A stretch of DNA of 10,223 nt from assembly GCA_947165335.1 (NCBI GenBank), contig CAMVAB010000027.1, forward strand, positions 1 through 10,223. Reading direction: 5' to 3'. A program made the position numbers and the translations under genes. Shown here one piece after another: positions 1 through 5,843 of the stretch (its first letter is position 1; every line of letters starts with the position of its first letter). The DNA comes from an uncultured Pseudomonadota bacterium (GTDB lineage: Bacteria > Pseudomonadota > Alphaproteobacteria > Rs-D84). The notes under the pieces are model-generated. The model was not told where the DNA came from and searched no databases. It worked only from the letters and a program-made list of their open reading frames with translations.

Positions 1-579
1 CCGCTGTTAAATGTATGGCATCGTGCAGCGCTTTTATATACAGGTTTAACAGATGGTTTAATGATACAGTTTTCTTTGGCAACGTTAGTTGCATTGATTA
101 TAACTATACCGGTATTATTGTGGCACATATGGGCGTATATTGCACCTGGATTACATAAAAATGAAAAACAATTTTTGATACCTATATTTGTATGTTCACC
201 GATATTATTTATTATGGGGGTTGCATTTGCTTTTTATGTTTTGTTTCCGTTCGTTTTTGAATTTTTCTTGGAAATGAATAAAACAGCAAAATTGCCAATC
301 GTTTTACTGCCTGCTGTCACTGGTTATTTAGCATTTGCAATAGGATTATTAAAAGTTTTCGGTTTGGCTTTTCAATTGCCTTTGGTTTTGATTGGTTTGA
401 ACAGGGTTGGGGTGCTTTTAAAACAAGCCGCAATTAAAAGTCGAAGATATGTAATTATTGGCGTTTTTGTTTTAGCTGCTATGTTGACACCACCTGACAT
501 TGTTTCACAAATAGTGTTGGCTTTGCCAATGTGGTTGCTTTTCGAAATCAGTATTTTATTTATGCGTAATGATGCATAA
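1..579 (+). CDS. tatC: Sec-independent (twin-arginine) protein translocase subunit TatC, 5' end outside window
   Basis: TatC is the inner-membrane receptor of the twin-arginine translocase; with TatB it binds the signal peptide of folded precursors. The open frame runs in from base 1 with no stop, so the first ATG visible (61) is internal; 192 C-terminal residues are present of a usual 250 or so. Seen: the PLL and YTG-L-T-D segment that precedes the third helix, IWAYIAPGLHKNE, the YVLFPFVFEFFL helix, FGLAFQLPLVL, and the near-invariant LTPPD-(5 residues)-Q motif followed by a last helix ending in a very short tail (MRNDA). The position that is Glu170 in the E. coli protein (FE-P) is Gln here, as in many alphaproteobacterial TatC proteins. 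The NlpD-like gene begins 39 bases after the stop. tatA, tatB and the gene's promoter would lie upstream of the window. Confidence 0.95.
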   Translation, partial: PLLNVWHRAALLYTGLTDGLMIQFSLATLVALIITIPVLLWHIWAYIAPGLHKNEKQFLIPIFVCSPILFIMGVAFAFYVLFPFVFEFFLEMNKTAKLPIVLLPAVTGYLAFAIGLLKVFGLAFQLPLVLIGLNRVGVLLKQAAIKSRRYVIIGVFVLAAMLTPPDIVSQIVLALPMWLLFEISILFMRNDA

Positions 580-605
580 GTGTTTTATTTTTAAGCAATT
601 TATGA

Positions 606-611
606 TATAAT
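606..611 (+). promoter_or_regulatory. Possible -10 box for the LysM/LytM lipoprotein gene
   Basis: A perfect TATAAT ends seven bases before the GTG start at 619, where no Shine-Dalgarno is visible. Transcription starting about 7 bases after the box would begin at or next to the start codon, giving a leaderless mRNA. The -35 region (around 583-588, TTTTAT) is poor, so read-through from tatC is an alternative source of transcript. Confidence 0.4.
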
Positions 612-618
612 TCAAAAT

Positions 619-1992
619 GTGAAAAAATATATAAACTTCTTGAAAGTGTCTGTTGTGTGTGCACTGACATTGGGTGCATGTGATTTGCAACCAAAAATTG
701 CTTCTATTCCTGATAGTATAGGTATGTTTATTGAAGACAGATATCCTGCATTGTTGGCTGATCCTGAAACGCAACCAGAAATATATAATTCAGCGGTAAC
801 AGATTACGGGGTTTATGCATCGCCTGAATTGTATGGTTCTGCAAAAATGGAAGATTATGTTTTATATGCAAGTGTGGACGATTATGTTTTAGTCCCTGAA
901 ACAAAAGAAGAGGAAATCGTAAAGGAACAGGTCGATAAACAAACAGAACAAGAGATAAAAGAAGATTATTTAATAGTACCTGTATACGGCGGAAATACTG
1001 TGTTAGATAAACAGGTTGAACCAAAATCTGAAACAAAACAAGATGATGCAATTATTGTAGCCAAAGGTGATACTGTATATTCGTTGGCGCGTAAATACAA
1101 TATGACGGTTTCTGAATTCGCAGATATAAATAATTTAAAAGAACCGTATACTCTTTCCATTGGCCAAAAATTAACGACTCGTAAATCAACAAAACAAACA
1201 AATGTTCCAAATATTATTTCAGAAGAAAAAGTTCAACAAATAAAGAATGCAAAGACCGAAAAAATCGTTGTAAAAGAAACGGTCAAACCAAACAATACGA
1301 AACGCGTTGATCTTGAAGAAATTACAGTTGCCAAAGGCGATACACTTTATTCGTTATCACGCAAATATGAAATACCTGTTAATGATTTGGCTGTGATGAA
1401 TAAAATATCTACACCGTTCACGTTGTCGGTTGGCCAAAAGATCAAAGTTCCAAAATTAAGTGGTGTTCAAACACGTTCTGCGACTGAAATAAAATCGACA
1501 CCAAAAATAACGCCGGCCAAGACAACAGCAACAAATACAAAAGCATTGCAAAAACAGCCAGAAAAAATATCATCTAATCCAAAACAACAATTACCAAAAA
1601 TTTCTGCACGTTCAGCATCAAAGTTTTCGTGGCCTGTTCGTGGAACGATTTTATCGGCATATGGTCCAAAGAAAGGTGGACTGGTTAATGATGGTATAAA
1701 TATTTCTGCAGCACTTGGAACGCCTGTTAAAGCAGCAGAAAATGGTGTGGTAGCGTATGCTGGTAATGAAGTTAAGGGAATGGGCAATCTGGTTATTATT
1801 CAACACAGTGATGGATGGATGACTGTTTATGCACATCTTGATTCTATGTCTGTAAAACGCGGCAGCAAAGTTAGTGTTGGCGAACAAATAGGTAAAGTTG
1901 GCAAGACGGGTAAGGTTGATAAACCACAACTTCATTTTGAAATACGCAAGGGTACAAAGGCGTATAACCCGACACAATATCTAAAAAAATAA
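619..1992 (+). CDS. NlpD/DipM-like lipoprotein: two LysM domains and a degenerate LytM (M23) domain
   Basis: A predicted envelope lipoprotein of 457 residues that should bind peptidoglycan and switch on cell-wall amidases at division. Residues 1-21 form a lipoprotein signal (lipobox LGAC, lipidated Cys21). A low-complexity Tyr/Glu-rich stretch (about 40-120) follows, then LysM at about 145-188 and 235-278 (both VAKGDT-YSL-RKY), a Lys/Thr/Gln-rich linker, and an M23/LytM domain at about 336-454. In active M23 enzymes zinc is held by HxxxD and HxH. Here the first site reads NDGIN (357-361) and the last PQLHF (Gln437, His439). Only His406 (YAHLD) and His439 remain, so it is probably not a hydrolase, like E. 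coli NlpD and EnvC. The GTG start is required for the signal peptide; no Shine-Dalgarno is seen. It lies next to tatC as in alphaproteobacterial tat-surE-pcm-nlpD clusters, here without serS, surE and pcm between. Confidence 0.88.
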   Translation: MKKYINFLKVSVVCALTLGACDLQPKIASIPDSIGMFIEDRYPALLADPETQPEIYNSAVTDYGVYASPELYGSAKMEDYVLYASVDDYVLVPETKEEEIVKEQVDKQTEQEIKEDYLIVPVYGGNTVLDKQVEPKSETKQDDAIIVAKGDTVYSLARKYNMTVSEFADINNLKEPYTLSIGQKLTTRKSTKQTNVPNIISEEKVQQIKNAKTEKIVVKETVKPNNTKRVDLEEITVAKGDTLYSLSRKYEIPVNDLAVMNKISTPFTLSVGQKIKVPKLSGVQTRSATEIKSTPKITPAKTTATNTKALQKQPEKISSNPKQQLPKISARSASKFSWPVRGTILSAYGPKKGGLVNDGINISAALGTPVKAAENGVVAYAGNEVKGMGNLVIIQHSDGWMTVYAHLDSMSVKRGSKVSVGEQIGKVGKTGKVDKPQLHFEIRKGTKAYNPTQYLKK

Positions 1993-2017
1993 AGGCACAT
2001 AATTTGTGCCTTTGTTT
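1983..2017. terminator. Bidirectional rho-independent terminator between convergent genes
   Basis: A 9-bp perfect stem AAAGGCACA / TGTGCCTTT (1991-1999 and 2005-2013) with a 5-base loop overlaps the stop of the upstream gene. Read on the minus strand it is followed by ATTTTTTT (complement of 1983-1990), a good U-tract for the convergent lipoprotein gene. On the plus strand the tail (TTTGTTTAT) is weaker but usable. Confidence 0.85.
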
Positions 2018-2030
2018 ATAAATCATATAA

Positions 2031-2591
2031 TTATTTGTTTAACAATGTTCCCCATGCAGCTTTATATCCGCCATCACGAGTCAAAATAATTTTTGCATTG
2101 TTTAATTGTGTCGCAGTTAAACCGCGAATGATATATGATTCTTGTAAACGGCCTGAAGTTTTTGTTTTAATTTTCGGCAAATCGACAGACATAGCTTCTT
2201 CGCTGCAACAAATGCTTTCGTTGCATTCAAAGCATTGGTATATCACCGAGGTATATGTTTTGCCAGGACGCAAATCAATCAAATCGACGGACATTTTCAA
2301 GCCTTCGTTTGTTTCTTTGAATGAAATTGTTCCCATTGCAGATTCGCCGCCATTAGAAGAACGCGTGTAAACATTAGCGTTAACAGCCTTGATATTAGAT
2401 GTATCATATGTTTGATAGAAAATTTCCGGTTGTTTTTGCTTTTGTGCGTGATGTTGTTTTTTGTGATGTGGCTTGTCTTGATTTTTTTGTTCATGGAATT
2501 CAGGGTGTCTCATATTACATGATGTGCATCCGCCTACAAGTAATACGGCACCGCAAAGTGATGCAATTAAAAACAAGTTTTTGTGTTTCAT
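2031..2591 (-). CDS. Lipoprotein with SodC-like (Cu/Zn superoxide dismutase) fold lacking metal ligands
   Basis: A 186-residue predicted lipoprotein: signal peptide with lipobox VGGC (Cys22), then a His/Lys/Gln-rich linker (residues 29-54 with His at 29, 33, 42, 43, 47, 48). Residues 69-186 align by eye with SodC-type superoxide dismutase. Shared landmarks are VNANVYT, GTISFKETNEGLKMSVDL, L-PGKT, DLPKI, the GRLQESYIIRGL strand and a closing AAWGTLL where SodC has ACGVI. The enzyme's HGFHIH copper site is replaced by YTSVIYQC, the zinc loop is shortened to a Cys cluster (Cys120, 123, 128, 129), and the HxGGD segment reads TRDGG. Superoxide dismutation is therefore unlikely; a structural or metal-handling role is possible but not shown. 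The ATG at 2589-2591 has a strong AAAGGAGA site (complement of 2597-2604). A TATATT -10-like box lies at 2624-2629 on this strand. Fold assignment is my inference from the motif pattern. Confidence 0.72.
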   Translation of the reverse strand: MKHKNLFLIASLCGAVLLVGGCTSCNMRHPEFHEQKNQDKPHHKKQHHAQKQKQPEIFYQTYDTSNIKAVNANVYTRSSNGGESAMGTISFKETNEGLKMSVDLIDLRPGKTYTSVIYQCFECNESICCSEEAMSVDLPKIKTKTSGRLQESYIIRGLTATQLNNAKIILTRDGGYKAAWGTLLNK

Positions 2592-2704
2592 AAAAATCTC
2601 CTTTGGTTAGTGTTGTTGCAATAAATATAGTATCTTAAATTATGTCGTGTGTCTGTTGGTTTGAATCCCTAGGAAGTTAGAGATACCGTGTTTGTTATAA
2701 AAAC

Positions 2705-2732
2705 TTGCTTTTATTAAAAAAGAAGGTATAAT
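2705..2732 (+). promoter_or_regulatory. Promoter of tRNA-Lys
   Basis: TTGCTT (2705-2710), 16-base spacer, perfect TATAAT (2727-2732). The predicted start at about 2739 leaves a leader of only a few bases before the mature tRNA at 2743, so the short primary transcript fits a single-tRNA unit. Confidence 0.75.
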
Positions 2733-2742
2733 TTCCAGCACT

Positions 2743-2818
2743 GGATGCATAGCTCAGTTGGTAGAGCAACTGACTCTTAATCAGTGGGTCCAGGGTTCGA
2801 GTCCCTGTGCGTCCACCA
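2743..2818 (+). tRNA. tRNA-Lys (anticodon CTT)
   Basis: A full cloverleaf can be drawn. Acceptor GGATGCA (2743-2749) pairs with TGCGTCC (2808-2814) with one T-G pair. The D stem is GCTC/GAGC, the anticodon stem ACTGA/TCAGT around loop CTCTTAA (anticodon CTT at 2776-2778, reads AAG), the variable loop GGGTC, and the T stem CAGGG/CCCTG around TTCGAGT. The discriminator is A2815 and the CCA end is encoded. It has its own promoter and terminator. Its last 19 bases are duplicated at 2973-2991. Confidence 0.97.
2800..2818 (+). repeat. Direct repeat, copy 1 (3' end of tRNA-Lys)
   Basis: AGTCCCTGTGCGTCCACCA, covering the 3' part of the T arm, the acceptor strand and the CCA. The identical 19 bases recur 173 bases downstream. 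tRNA 3' ends are classic attachment sites for integrating elements. Confidence 0.9.
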
Positions 2819-2828
2819 GAATAAAAAA

Positions 2829-2856
2829 GACCGCTTTTGCGGTCGTTTTTATTTTT
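2829..2856 (+). terminator. Rho-independent terminator of tRNA-Lys
   Basis: Stem GACCGC (2829-2834), TTTT loop, GCGGTC (2839-2844), followed by a T-rich tract (GTTTTTATTTTT). It begins 11 bases after the CCA end. Confidence 0.88.
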
Positions 2857-2991
2857 GCGCACAGTTTGACGAGAATCCCTTGCAACGAAGTTGCCGGTTC
2901 GAAAATAAGTAGATTTTGCAAGTGAAACGCGGCGAAATCGTTACGTTTTAGGCGCAGGGTTTTACCCGAGCCAGTCCCTGTGCGTCCACCA
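2852..2991. other. Atypical higher-GC patch ending in a partial tRNA-Lys copy
   Basis: By hand count about half of these bases are G or C, against clearly AT-rich surroundings. The patch holds a short hairpin GCAAC-GAA-GTTGC (2882-2894), a T-loop-like GGTTCGAAA (about 2896-2904), a hairpin GGGT-TTT-ACCC (2957-2967) and the exact 19-base tRNA end (2973-2991). The last 40 bases resemble a tRNA T arm interrupted by extra bases: CAGGGTT is followed by TTACC, then CGAG, CCA and the shared tail. No D or anticodon arm is present, so it is not a functional tRNA. It could be a remnant of an integrated element or a genome-wide short repeat near tRNAs. No convincing protein is encoded. Confidence 0.6.
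2973..2991 (+). repeat. Direct repeat, copy 2 of the tRNA-Lys 3' end
   Basis: Identical to 2800-2818, including the CCA, but not attached to a tRNA body. The bases flanking the two copies differ on both sides. Confidence 0.9.
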
Positions 2992-3031
2992 AAAAATTCA
3001 TCCACAGTAAAGACCGGGGATTTTTTGTATA

Positions 3032-3060
3032 TTGCTTTTTTGTTTGTTGTAATATATAAT
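3032..3060 (+). promoter_or_regulatory. Promoter of the surface lipoprotein-Slam operon
   Basis: TTGCTT (3032-3037), 17-base spacer, perfect TATAAT (3055-3060). The expected start near 3067 gives a leader of about 23 bases carrying the AAGGAG site at 3079-3084. The hexamers are the same as in the tRNA-Lys promoter, so strong constitutive expression is plausible. No Fur-box-like palindrome was recognised. Confidence 0.7.
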
Positions 3061-3089
3061 ATTAAAGTCAGGAAATAAAAGGAGAAAAT

Positions 3090-4451
3090 ATGAAAAAATA
3101 TTTCGTTCTTACATCTATTTTGGCTTTGACCGCTTGTGGCGGTGGCGGTGGCGGACACAGTGGTTCCGTGGCCAATAATGGTGCATCAGAATTCGCTCGT
3201 TCCGGATTTATTTCTGATGCAGCAAAAGAAAGTAATGGTAAAGTGACAAGTTTATCTTCGGCTGTTATTGTTTCCAAAGATGGTTCGGGTAGCGCTGTAG
3301 TTCGTACTGCAAAAGAATTCAATGGCAAAGAATACGAAGTATATTCTTTGGAAGATGTTAAATTATATGCGGCTGATGTCGTCCATACTGGTAACGGATT
3401 TTTGAAAATAGGTATGGATGATGCGGGGCGCATAGAAAAAATTACGATGGAAATCGGTGAAATTGGTGCACCTGTGGCACGAGATGGTGAATCTAACAGA
3501 TTCTTTGGACCAATCTTTGAATATGTCCCAGATGGTAATGATCAGGCAGAATACAGAATTGCAAATACTGGTCAAACCGCGTCTGATTTGGCAGCATTAA
3601 AAGCAGATTTAGTTTCCAAAGGCAAAATATCAGCAGCTGGCCATTGGAATATGGTTAATGAACACATGGATGTTGTAACATATGGTAAAGATATAGATGG
3701 AAATGGCACCGCATTGCAATATGCTGATTTCGGGCACTTTAATCCAGTTTACAGCACAAAATACAAAAATGTAGATTCTTTGTCTGATGCTGATATGGTG
3801 AAGGCACGTAATGGTGAAAGTTTAGGTCGTGGAACTGAACTGGATAAAGAGAATGAACATTTTGACGATCAAATGGCCGCTGAAGATTATCAATTGTTTG
3901 CCGGCGGTTACGCTATCAGAGGAACAGAAATGAAAGATACATTAGCTCCAAGAAGTGCGGAATTCAAAGGTAAAGCAATTGGTCGTGTGTATACAACTGT
4001 GTCAGCGGACGACGGTGTTTTAGAAAGCACCAGAACATCCAAAGCTGCGGCAAATGGATATTCTGCAGAACACGATATTAACAAAGCTTTCACAACCAAG
4101 GAAGCAACATTGAAAATAGATTTCAATGGTAAACAAACATTAGAAATGCCATTCTATACTCATTCGGATGATCCTGATAGCAAATTCTATGATGTAAAAT
4201 TAGTGAAGAAAGCAGATGGAACTATGGAAGCTCCTGTGTTCACAGGAACACCAACTAATGCCGACCACAAATTATATCATGCTTTGGATGGTGATAATGT
4301 AAAAGAAACATCTTTCAACCCTGGGTATTATGGTGTGAATACAGCGGTTGAAGCAGCTGGAACAGCCAGATTATATTCCAAAGAAGATTTAGGCGATGGC
4401 GTTCAACGTGAATACGAGGTTCAAGCTGCATATGGTATGAAAAGACAATAA
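3090..4451 (+). CDS. Predicted Slam-exported surface lipoprotein with TbpB-like C-terminal barrel
   Basis: A 453-residue lipoprotein: signal peptide with lipobox LTAC (Cys16), directly followed by six glycines, a flexible anchor usual in surface-displayed lipoproteins of the TbpB, HpuA and fHbp kind. The C-terminal part (about 285-453) has the marks of the TbpB-type eight-stranded barrel: FKGKAIGRVYTTV, the ATLKIDFNGKQTLEMPF strand pair, VFTGT, GYYGVNTAVEAAGTARL (TbpB-like proteins have GFFGPxAxExGG) and the ending AAYGMKRQ, close to the GxFGAKRQ ending of neisserial TbpB. Residues 35-280 are a divergent N-terminal region of unknown role, probably the ligand-binding part. AAGGAG at 3079-3084 sets the ATG. 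The gene is followed without a gap by a Slam homologue, which supports surface export. The ligand is unknown; iron proteins, haem carriers or host factors are only possibilities by family. Confidence 0.78.
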   Translation: MKKYFVLTSILALTACGGGGGGHSGSVANNGASEFARSGFISDAAKESNGKVTSLSSAVIVSKDGSGSAVVRTAKEFNGKEYEVYSLEDVKLYAADVVHTGNGFLKIGMDDAGRIEKITMEIGEIGAPVARDGESNRFFGPIFEYVPDGNDQAEYRIANTGQTASDLAALKADLVSKGKISAAGHWNMVNEHMDVVTYGKDIDGNGTALQYADFGHFNPVYSTKYKNVDSLSDADMVKARNGESLGRGTELDKENEHFDDQMAAEDYQLFAGGYAIRGTEMKDTLAPRSAEFKGKAIGRVYTTVSADDGVLESTRTSKAAANGYSAEHDINKAFTTKEATLKIDFNGKQTLEMPFYTHSDDPDSKFYDVKLVKKADGTMEAPVFTGTPTNADHKLYHALDGDNVKETSFNPGYYGVNTAVEAAGTARLYSKEDLGDGVQREYEVQAAYGMKRQ

Positions 4452-5801
4452 GTGTTAAAACGAATTGTTTTTATTTTATTGTTCCTAGGATTTCAGCCCA
4501 TGTTTTCATGGGCTGAATCTAATCATGCAAAAACAATAACTTTGTCTGCGCTGGATGCTGTTAAAATGGCAGGAGATTTGGTTTACAAAGGTGATTATGA
4601 ACAGGCGCAAGATATTTTAATCAAGATGCCACAAACTAATAATTTGCCGGTAGAGATTGAACGGTGGTATCTGCTTGCCCAGATAGAACAAAAGAAGGGC
4701 AATATTGATGAAGCAATAAGAATTTATCGTAAGATTTTAGATGATCAACCTGATATATCAAAAATACGATATGAATTAGCTATTTGTTATATGATGAAAA
4801 AACAATGGTATCGTGCTGATTATCATTTGCGTCTTGCTATGGCGGGTCAAGATATTCCAGATGAGATTAAACAACGAATGTTATATCTGCGTTATATTGC
4901 ACGCCAAAATAAAAAGTGGAACGTATGGTTTAATGTTGGTGTTGCACCTGATACAAATGTAAATCAAGCTACGGGTGGCAAAGAATGCATAATAAATGCG
5001 TGGGGTGAATTTTGTCGCGATTTACCAGAACCAGAACGCGTAGTCGGAACTAATGTAGTATTGGGTGGCGATTATGAATTTAAATTGTCTGAACAACATT
5101 GGCGTTGGAAAAGCGATGCGTTCTTTTATACAAATGTTTATAATAAACACGATTATGATGATTTATATGTTTCTGCATCTACTGGACCACGATATATCTG
5201 GGAACGAGGAGATGTTTGGTTGGCTGGAATTATAAATCGCAGTTGGTATGGTTGGGACAGATATAATTGGGAATACGGTCTAAGATTAGACACTAATTAT
5301 GATTGGACACGCAAACTGTCCAGTGGAATATCTTTTCGTGTTTTAGATAATAAATATGATGAATATGGTAAATATATGAACGGACAAATATATTCTTTGA
5401 ATCCTCATTTTGTATATTCTTTTGACAGCAGCAAATATATGATTTGGCGTGGCGGCCTGGAACGCGATACAGCTAAAATAGACGCCTATGCAAATTGGCG
5501 TTATAATACCAGTATTGGATTTGGATCTGAACTGGTATATGGGTTTCATTTATATATTGAACCGTATTTTTCATGGACACAATACGATGGTGAAAAATGG
5601 GTTGTGAAGAATAACACATATCAACCAGTCAAAGAACGCGATTTTATGCAAAGATATGCAATTTCAGTTTCTAATAATAAATTAGAGATCTGGGGTTTTG
5701 TACCAACTTTGACTTTTGCATATACCCAAAAAGATTCAAATATACATTCGCGCGAATACAAAAAATGGACTGCTGAATTTACTTTTCAACAGCGTTTTTA
5801 A
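4452..5801 (+). CDS. Slam-family (TPR + DUF560 barrel) outer-membrane surface lipoprotein assembly modulator
   Basis: Slam proteins sit in the outer membrane and move specific lipoproteins to the cell surface. This 449-residue protein has a signal peptide (cleavage likely after FSWA, residue 21) and a periplasmic TPR part. The repeats lie at about 37-60, 70-103 (ERWYLLAQIEQKKGNIDEA) and 104-133. From about 157 to the end is a barrel rich in alternating aromatic residues, ending in Phe449. WFNVGVAPDTNVNQAT (159-174) is the characteristic entry into the Slam barrel. Cys179 and Cys188 could form a disulfide in a loop. The length is close to that of known Slams. The GTG at 4452 follows the TAA of the lipoprotein gene directly, so the two are probably translationally coupled; only a weak AAAAGA precedes it. 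Adjacency to a lipoprotein with a TbpB-like barrel fits the exporter-substrate pairing. No terminator is seen after the stop. Confidence 0.85.
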   Translation: MLKRIVFILLFLGFQPMFSWAESNHAKTITLSALDAVKMAGDLVYKGDYEQAQDILIKMPQTNNLPVEIERWYLLAQIEQKKGNIDEAIRIYRKILDDQPDISKIRYELAICYMMKKQWYRADYHLRLAMAGQDIPDEIKQRMLYLRYIARQNKKWNVWFNVGVAPDTNVNQATGGKECIINAWGEFCRDLPEPERVVGTNVVLGGDYEFKLSEQHWRWKSDAFFYTNVYNKHDYDDLYVSASTGPRYIWERGDVWLAGIINRSWYGWDRYNWEYGLRLDTNYDWTRKLSSGISFRVLDNKYDEYGKYMNGQIYSLNPHFVYSFDSSKYMIWRGGLERDTAKIDAYANWRYNTSIGFGSELVYGFHLYIEPYFSWTQYDGEKWVVKNNTYQPVKERDFMQRYAISVSNNKLEIWGFVPTLTFAYTQKDSNIHSREYKKWTAEFTFQQRF

Positions 5802-5808
5802 CAGATTC

Positions 5809-5837
5809 TTGCAAAAAACCTTTTTATGCTTTAATAT
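5809..5837 (+). promoter_or_regulatory. Promoter giving a likely leaderless tatD-family transcript
   Basis: TTGCAA (5809-5814), 17-base spacer, TAATAT (5832-5837), then six bases to the ATG at 5844. Transcription starting seven bases past the -10 box would begin on the A of the start codon. There is no Shine-Dalgarno in the 42 bases between the genes. Confidence 0.6.
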
Positions 5838-5843
5838 TTTATT

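Noticed and set aside
61..63. ATG as the start of TatC
   Set aside because: Codons 1-60 encode conserved TatC sequence in the same frame, so the gene is only cut by the window.
2660..2672. GGTTTGAATCCC as part of another tRNA
   Set aside because: It resembles a T loop, but the flanking bases do not form a T stem and no other arm is present.
3135..3155. GGCGGT tandem repeats after the lipobox as a phase-variable tract
   Set aside because: The unit is six bases, so slippage would add or remove Gly-Gly without a frameshift. It is a poly-Gly anchor, not an on/off switch.
2781..3158. Minus-strand open frame of 125 codons across the tRNA and the GC-rich patch
   Set aside because: It reads the complement of tRNA-Lys (giving the familiar spurious GLEPWTH-type peptide) and runs into the promoter and start of the surface lipoprotein gene. 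It has no ribosome-binding site and no family match.
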